Position numbers and translations under genes: made by a program | From: Thermodesulfobacteriaceae bacterium | GTDB lineage: Bacteria > Desulfobacterota > Thermodesulfobacteria > Thermodesulfobacteriales > Thermodesulfatatoraceae | NCBI GenBank assembly: GCA_015494065.1 | Contig: WGCA01000005.1 | Location: forward strand, 1 to 34,486 | Length of the DNA stretch: 34,486 bases | Direction of reading: 5' to 3' | Shown: one piece after another, positions 31,933-34,486 of the stretch | Position numbering within the stretch: the stretch's first letter is position 1 | How the letters are laid out: the number at the start of each line of letters is the position of its first letter | The notes under the pieces: generated by a model | Databases searched by the model: none | What the model was told of the DNA's origin: nothing | The model's input: only the letters and a program-made list of their open reading frames with translations

Positions 31933-32008
31933 TGGTGGGTCGGGCAGGACTCGAACCTGCGACTCTCGGCTTAAAAGGCCGATACTCTACCAACTGAGTT
32001 ACCGACCC
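31933..32008 (-). tRNA. tRNA-Lys (UUU)
   Basis: The 76-base gene ends in an encoded CCA. The acceptor stem pairs GGGTCGG with CCGACCC. The anticodon arm is TCGGC-CTTTTAA-GCCGA with anticodon TTT. The D arm CTCAGTTGGTAGAG and T arm GGTTCGAGTCC are canonical, and the discriminator is A. It is the first gene after a consensus promoter. Confidence 0.96.
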
Positions 32009-32018
32009 AGCGGCTCTA

Positions 32019-32047
32019 AAAATAACGGGGGCATGAGACACTGTCAA
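32019..32047 (-). promoter_or_regulatory. Promoter of the tRNA-Lys/tRNA-Glu/UPF0282 transcript
   Basis: On the minus strand a perfect TTGACA (32042-32047) and TATTTT (32019-32024) are 17 bases apart. The predicted start at about 32012 lies just before the 5' end of tRNA-Lys. This is the best -35/-10 pair in the window. Confidence 0.75.
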
Positions 32048-32173
32048 CCCCCTTTGTTATTGCTTGTTATTGCTAAGCAATTTTGTCACCCCCCTCCCAC
32101 GCATTTCAAGGCGAGGGGGGCCCTTGCGACGACTAACGAAAGATTCCGTATCGATTAAGCGCGTCGGCTAAAA

Positions 32174-32607
32174 AATGCTCCCGTTAATAGTCAGGCTGCA
32201 AATTTGTCCCGCAGGAGAAAGGAGAACTCGGCAAGCCCCAGTTTCCATTCCTTTTAGTTAGGCTGCAAACTCGAGAAAACGCATCTGGAGTTACCTCACT
32301 CAAGAAAGAGTTTCCATTCCTTTTAGTTAGGCTGCAAACTTTTGCTAGACGTTCTTTAAGAATCCTGCCGATATCCAGTTTCCATTCCTTTTAGTTAGGC
32401 TACAAACAGGAGAAAGTTAAAGAAGCCCCCGCTGCGCCGCATGAGTTTCCATTCCTTTTAGTTAGGCTGCAAACTCGTGATCCTGGGTAAGTGGCTCCTT
32501 TTCAGGTACAGTTTCCATTCCTTTTAGTTAGGCTGCAAACGGAGCTTTCTAAAACAGTCTGCAACCTGAAAATATTCGTTTCCATTCCTTTTAGTTAGGC
32601 TGCAAAC
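32174..32607 (-). CRISPR. CRISPR array 1: six full repeats plus a degenerate terminal repeat
   Basis: Six 30-base repeats begin at 32241, 32310, 32378, 32445, 32511 and 32578. On the plus strand they start GTTTCCATTCC and end GGCTGCAAAC. Spacers are 36-39 bases. All full repeats are identical except the third, which has CTACAAAC for CTGCAAAC. A degenerate copy at 32174-32203 keeps most of the last 16 bases and is followed by a normal 37-base spacer, so it marks the old, leader-distal end. The minus-strand repeat ends in ATGGAAAC, close to the ATTGAAAC handle of type I/III crRNAs, so transcription is probably leftward. No cas gene is in the window, so the subtype is unknown. Confidence 0.95.
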
Positions 32608-32634
32608 GCTACTTTCTCAAAGAGCGTTACATAT

Positions 32635-32663
32635 TGTGTAGCAAGGGATTGGGAGGGTGTCAA
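32635..32663 (-). promoter_or_regulatory. Candidate CRISPR leader promoter of array 1
   Basis: On the minus strand TTGACA (32658-32663) and TACACA (32635-32640) are 17 bases apart. The predicted start, near 32628, lies about 20 bases before the first transcribed repeat. Position and direction fit the leader inferred from the degenerate repeat at the other end. The -10 match is only moderate. Confidence 0.45.
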
Positions 32664-32685
32664 ATTCTTGGAAACGGGCGATTTT

Positions 32686-32731
32686 GCCGCTGGACCTCCA
32701 ATAATGCAAAAATTCCGGGGGGTCCAGCGGC
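32686..32731. repeat. 14-bp inverted repeat in the leader region of array 1
   Basis: GCCGCTGGACCTCC (32686-32699) pairs with GGGGGTCCAGCGGC (32718-32731) around an 18-base AT-rich loop. The outer 11 pairs are perfect, then one T-G wobble and two further pairs follow. There is no T-run, so it is not a classical terminator. It sits just upstream of the candidate leader promoter for leftward transcription. Role unknown: a protein-binding site, a cruciform or a remnant element are all possible. Confidence 0.7.
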
Positions 32732-32794
32732 TGTGAAATATTACACAAAAACATGGCTTGATTCGGCTCAGAATCAACAAGGAATCCCGGCACG

Positions 32795-32819
32795 AAAAAT
32801 GGGAACGGATCCCGTTTTT
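32795..32819. terminator. Terminator-like hairpin, copy A
   Basis: AAAAATGGGA (32795-32804) pairs with TCCCGTTTTT (32810-32819) around the loop ACGGA, with one wobble. The T-rich arms make it terminator-like on both strands. The 14-base core TGGGAACGGATCCC recurs in copy B 97 bases further on. On the minus strand it would stop transcripts from the nucleotidyltransferase gene before array 1. Confidence 0.55.
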
Positions 32820-32891
32820 TAACTCTACCGGTCTTCTCACTTGGTAAAAGGGGGAGGTTTGGGCCTTTTTATAACCCTGATGGGGACATCG

Positions 32892-32916
32892 AAAATTGGG
32901 AACGGATCCCATTTTT
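32892..32916. terminator. Terminator-like hairpin, copy B
   Basis: AAAATTGGGA (32892-32901) pairs with TCCCATTTTT (32907-32916) around the same ACGGA loop as copy A, with one mismatch. It lies 97 bases downstream of the nucleotidyltransferase stop on the minus strand. With copy A it forms a tandem pair of near-identical palindromes. Confidence 0.55.
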
Positions 32917-33012
32917 GGTGGCCGCAAATATTTTTAACTCACCATCTGGAGTGGGCGTGCTTCTGTGCGGGGAGCCTACAGGGCCAGTAAATCCCAACTT
33001 GTCGCAAGGTTT

Positions 33013-33660
33013 TCAGGCATTTTTACAAAAATTTTTTACGAGCTCTTGAAAAAACTTTTTGATTTCTTTCCACTTTTCTTCTTCAAGGGGTTCATTTTCT
33101 CTTAAAAATACGGTTTGGGCATCCGCGTCTTCAAAGTAAACCAAGCTCCGTAGAAAGAGGTTTTTCTGGTTAGAAGAGATACCGTATTTTTGTCGGCAGA
33201 GTTCAAGAAGAAAGGAAAGATCCCAGGCGTATTTTTGACACAGGAACCATAAGTCGAAAAAGTCCTTTTTCTCTCCTCTCTGCGCGATGGAGACTAGCTT
33301 TGAGGCTGCGATGTCTTCGTCAGATGCACATGGAAATTCACAGATTTTGAGAACCGGTTTTAAAAGGGGGTATGGATAAGAAAAGAAGGAGACCTTAATA
33401 CCTTTTATCCGTCCCCAGACAGTTCCCTTTTCAATCCCGCTGATTTCTCCGCTAACTTTTTGGAAAAGAGAAATGGTTTTTTCCAGGGGAAACCTCTTTT
33501 CCGCAAATTCCGGAAAGGAAAAAAAATCTAAATCCTCGGAGATACGGTGTTGGTAACGAAGGCTTAAGGCTGTGCCTCCGGTGAGGTAGAAAAATTCAGC
33601 GAGGCCAGATTTTGAGAGCTTCTCTAGGATTATTTTTTGTTGCTCGATTAAGCTTTTCAT
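33013..33660 (-). CDS. AbiEii/AbiGii-type nucleotidyltransferase (toxin-like)
   Basis: A 215-residue cytosolic protein of the AbiEii/DUF1814 nucleotidyltransferase family (PF08843). Near the N-terminus FYLTGGTALSL gives the GG-T motif, and HRISEDLDFF gives the two metal-binding aspartates in the S-x-D-x-D motif. Further on, DIAASKLVSIAQRGEKKDFFDLWFL matches the conserved lysine and K-D-F-x-D-L segment of the family. In AbiE systems this partner is a toxin that transfers nucleotides to tRNA or another target. I chose the ATG at 33660 because GAGG lies eight bases upstream; an in-frame TTG at 33672 is the alternative. It overlaps the small upstream gene by 65 bases. Its position between two CRISPR arrays suggests a defence or stabilising role. 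Confidence 0.82.
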   Translation of the reverse strand: MKSLIEQQKIILEKLSKSGLAEFFYLTGGTALSLRYQHRISEDLDFFSFPEFAEKRFPLEKTISLFQKVSGEISGIEKGTVWGRIKGIKVSFFSYPYPLLKPVLKICEFPCASDEDIAASKLVSIAQRGEKKDFFDLWFLCQKYAWDLSFLLELCRQKYGISSNQKNLFLRSLVYFEDADAQTVFLRENEPLEEEKWKEIKKFFQELVKNFCKNA

Positions 33661-33880
33661 CTTCAACCTCAAGCATAAGCTTCCAGAAAGCCCGGTTGGG
33701 CCCCCGAAAGAGGTGAATTTTTTTAAGAAAAATTTTTTCTAGATATTTTTTAGGAAACTTCTGGAGCAAAAAACAAGGATCGCCATAAAGCATGGCCCGA
33801 ACTAAGATGGTCATTTCATCTCCACAACGGTCCCAGTTAAACTGCTCGAGCTCAGGTGGAAGCGTTGGCCTTTTAGCCAT
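33596..33880 (-). CDS. Small partner protein of the nucleotidyltransferase (antitoxin candidate)
   Basis: A 94-residue protein encoded just upstream of, and overlapping, the nucleotidyltransferase gene. Its core, LPPELEQFNWDRCGDEMTILVRAMLYGDPCFLLQKFPKKYLEKIFLKK in outline, then FRGPNRAFWKLMLEVED, has the shape of the small helical proteins often paired with such enzymes in thermophiles: an initial FxWD, a YGD, and a late FW (compare DUF6922-like proteins). The family match is from memory and tentative. No SD precedes the ATG. The long overlap of 65 bases suggests coupled translation. If the pair is a toxin-antitoxin system, this would be the antitoxin, but AbiEi homology is not evident. Confidence 0.55.
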   Translation of the reverse strand: MAKRPTLPPELEQFNWDRCGDEMTILVRAMLYGDPCFLLQKFPKKYLEKIFLKKIHLFRGPNRAFWKLMLEVEDEKLNRATKNNPREALKIWPR

Positions 33881-34244
33881 ATTTAGTTAGACCGTGTTTT
33901 TGAGTGTAAATTACATTTACATTTTCGTTAAAGCTTAGAATTTTCCCTTCTGTTTTACACTTTGAACATAAGATATTAAGCAAATAAAACCCAAGTAAGA
34001 ATCTTTTGTCTTTTGTTTACCATAATTTGTAGGGGATATCACTATGTGGAATTGTAGAAAGATTTTTGGATTCGTTGGACAGTAAAAGTGTGGAAGATAA
34101 GAAATGTACAGGGAAGGTTTTAAAAGAGGTTACGGAAAGGGGCCCGCTGTCAGCTAAAATAACACCCATCCTGTCAAAACCATAGGCCCGAATCCTTAAC
34201 TTGAAGGCCAGCCTATGGAAAGTGCCTAGGTTTAGGTCAAAGCC
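33881..34244. other. AT-rich non-coding interval between the module and CRISPR array 2
   Basis: About 364 bases hold the module promoter and inverted repeat at 33903-33931. A 78-codon minus-strand frame starting inside the CRISPR repeat region shows no recognisable domain and is probably chance. No terminator was seen between array 2 and the module, and both read leftward, so array transcripts could enter the module. Confidence 0.5.
33903..33931 (-). promoter_or_regulatory. Promoter and possible operator of the nucleotidyltransferase module
   Basis: On the minus strand TTAACG (33926-33931) and TACACT (33903-33908) are 17 bases apart, each matching four of six consensus bases. The perfect inverted repeat TGTAAA-ttaca-TTTACA (33905-33921) overlaps the -10 element and spacer. 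A further TTTTACACT occurs at 33953-33961. This arrangement suits autorepression, which is common for toxin-antitoxin modules, but it is inferred. Confidence 0.4.
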
Positions 34245-34245
34245 C

Positions 34246-34420
34246 TTTTCCATTCCTTTTCCATTCCTTTTAGTTAGGCTGCAAACCTTCGGAATCGGTT
34301 ACCGGTACACCTATACCGGAACCGGTTTCCATTCCTTTTAGTTAGGCTGCAAACCGGGCTCAAGGAGGGGCGCTACCGCCGCCTCTGGAAGTTTCCATTC
34401 CTTTTAGTTAGGCTGCAAAC
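34246..34420 (-). CRISPR. CRISPR array 2: three repeats, same repeat as array 1, probably continuing rightward
   Basis: Repeats lie at 34257-34286, 34325-34354 and 34391-34420, with spacers of 38 and 36 bases. The repeat is that of array 1 and in the same direction. The first copy has T instead of G at its first base, and is preceded by a duplicated TTTTCCATTCC (34246-34256), which suggests the leader-distal end. The third repeat is followed by 66 bases to the window end, with no leader resembling that of array 1. The array therefore probably continues beyond the window, or is interrupted at 34460. Confidence 0.92.
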
Positions 34421-34486
34421 TGTTCGTGCTGGGTGTGCTGATTCTAGGAAGCAGTCCATGTTTCCACCGCCTGTCACCATTTCACC

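Larger units (their letters stand above)
32608..33012. other. Non-coding interval between CRISPR array 1 and the nucleotidyltransferase gene
   Basis: This 405-base stretch carries the candidate leader promoter, the 14-bp inverted repeat, and the two terminator-like palindromes listed separately. A 110-codon minus-strand frame crosses it but runs through the palindromes into the CRISPR repeat and looks non-coding. I see no cas gene remnant. Confidence 0.6.

Noticed and set aside
32595-32927. Minus-strand open frame of 110 codons next to CRISPR array 1
   Set aside because: It runs through both terminator-like palindromes and the 14-bp inverted repeat, then ends in the CRISPR repeat. Its composition is not protein-like and there is no SD.
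34017-34253. Minus-strand open frame of 78 codons at the edge of CRISPR array 2
   Set aside because: It starts within the duplicated repeat fragment, has no recognisable motif, and lies in AT-rich non-coding DNA.
34460-34486. A fourth repeat of CRISPR array 2
   Set aside because: Only the first seven bases (GTTTCCA) match; the following 20 do not, so it is not counted as a repeat.

Overview
The window reads as a compact bacterial chromosome segment, most likely from a thermophilic, Gram-negative member of the Thermodesulfobacteriota or a relative. This placement is inferred from gene content and style: an outer-membrane barrel protein, an archaeal-type UPF0282 hydrolase, an archaemetzincin, SelB, and a CRISPR repeat of a kind common in thermophiles. 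No ribosomal RNA is present to confirm it. Most genes are moderately GC-rich with strong Shine-Dalgarno (SD) sites. The first gene and the last 2 kb are visibly more AT-rich.

Layout. 1-2745: an AT-rich mechanosensitive-channel-type gene faces a TorF-like porin across a perfect 38-base palindrome; the porin has a sigma-54-like promoter. 2746-6653 (+): amzA-selB-bioC-bioD, with tight overlaps. 6654-13345 (-): rpsB-tsf-pyrH-frr-uppS-cdsA-dxr-rseP, a translation, nucleotide, isoprenoid and envelope operon driven by one good promoter and a structured rpsB leader. 13346-15781 (-): PEP synthase ppsA with its own promoter and terminator. 16004-18792 (+): a small winged-helix protein and lon. 18785-20951 (-): rmuC-hemB. 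21004-24495 (+): a signal-less ModA-like binding protein, a YdcH/DUF465 protein, and ilvB-ilvN with a terminator. 24502-27159 (+): a Ca2+-ATPase-like P-type pump. 27373-30887 (-): metK-ahcY-queC-ykgJ, joining SAM synthesis, SAH recycling and queuosine precursor synthesis. 30963-32008 (-): tRNA-Lys, tRNA-Glu and a UPF0282 metallo-beta-lactamase-fold gene behind one consensus promoter.

32174-34486 is the accessory region. Two CRISPR arrays share one 30-base repeat and the same inferred leftward transcription. They flank a two-gene module: a small unknown protein overlapping an AbiEii-type nucleotidyltransferase. No cas gene is in the window. Tandem terminator-like hairpins and a 14-bp inverted repeat lie between the module and array 1, next to a candidate leader promoter. 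Array 2 probably continues past the right edge.

The best leads are the CRISPR-flanked nucleotidyltransferase module, the rpsB leader structure, the sigma-54-like porin promoter, the signal-less ModA-like protein, and the P-type ATPase with Asn where SERCA has Asp800. I did not see a large, clearly new multigene system.
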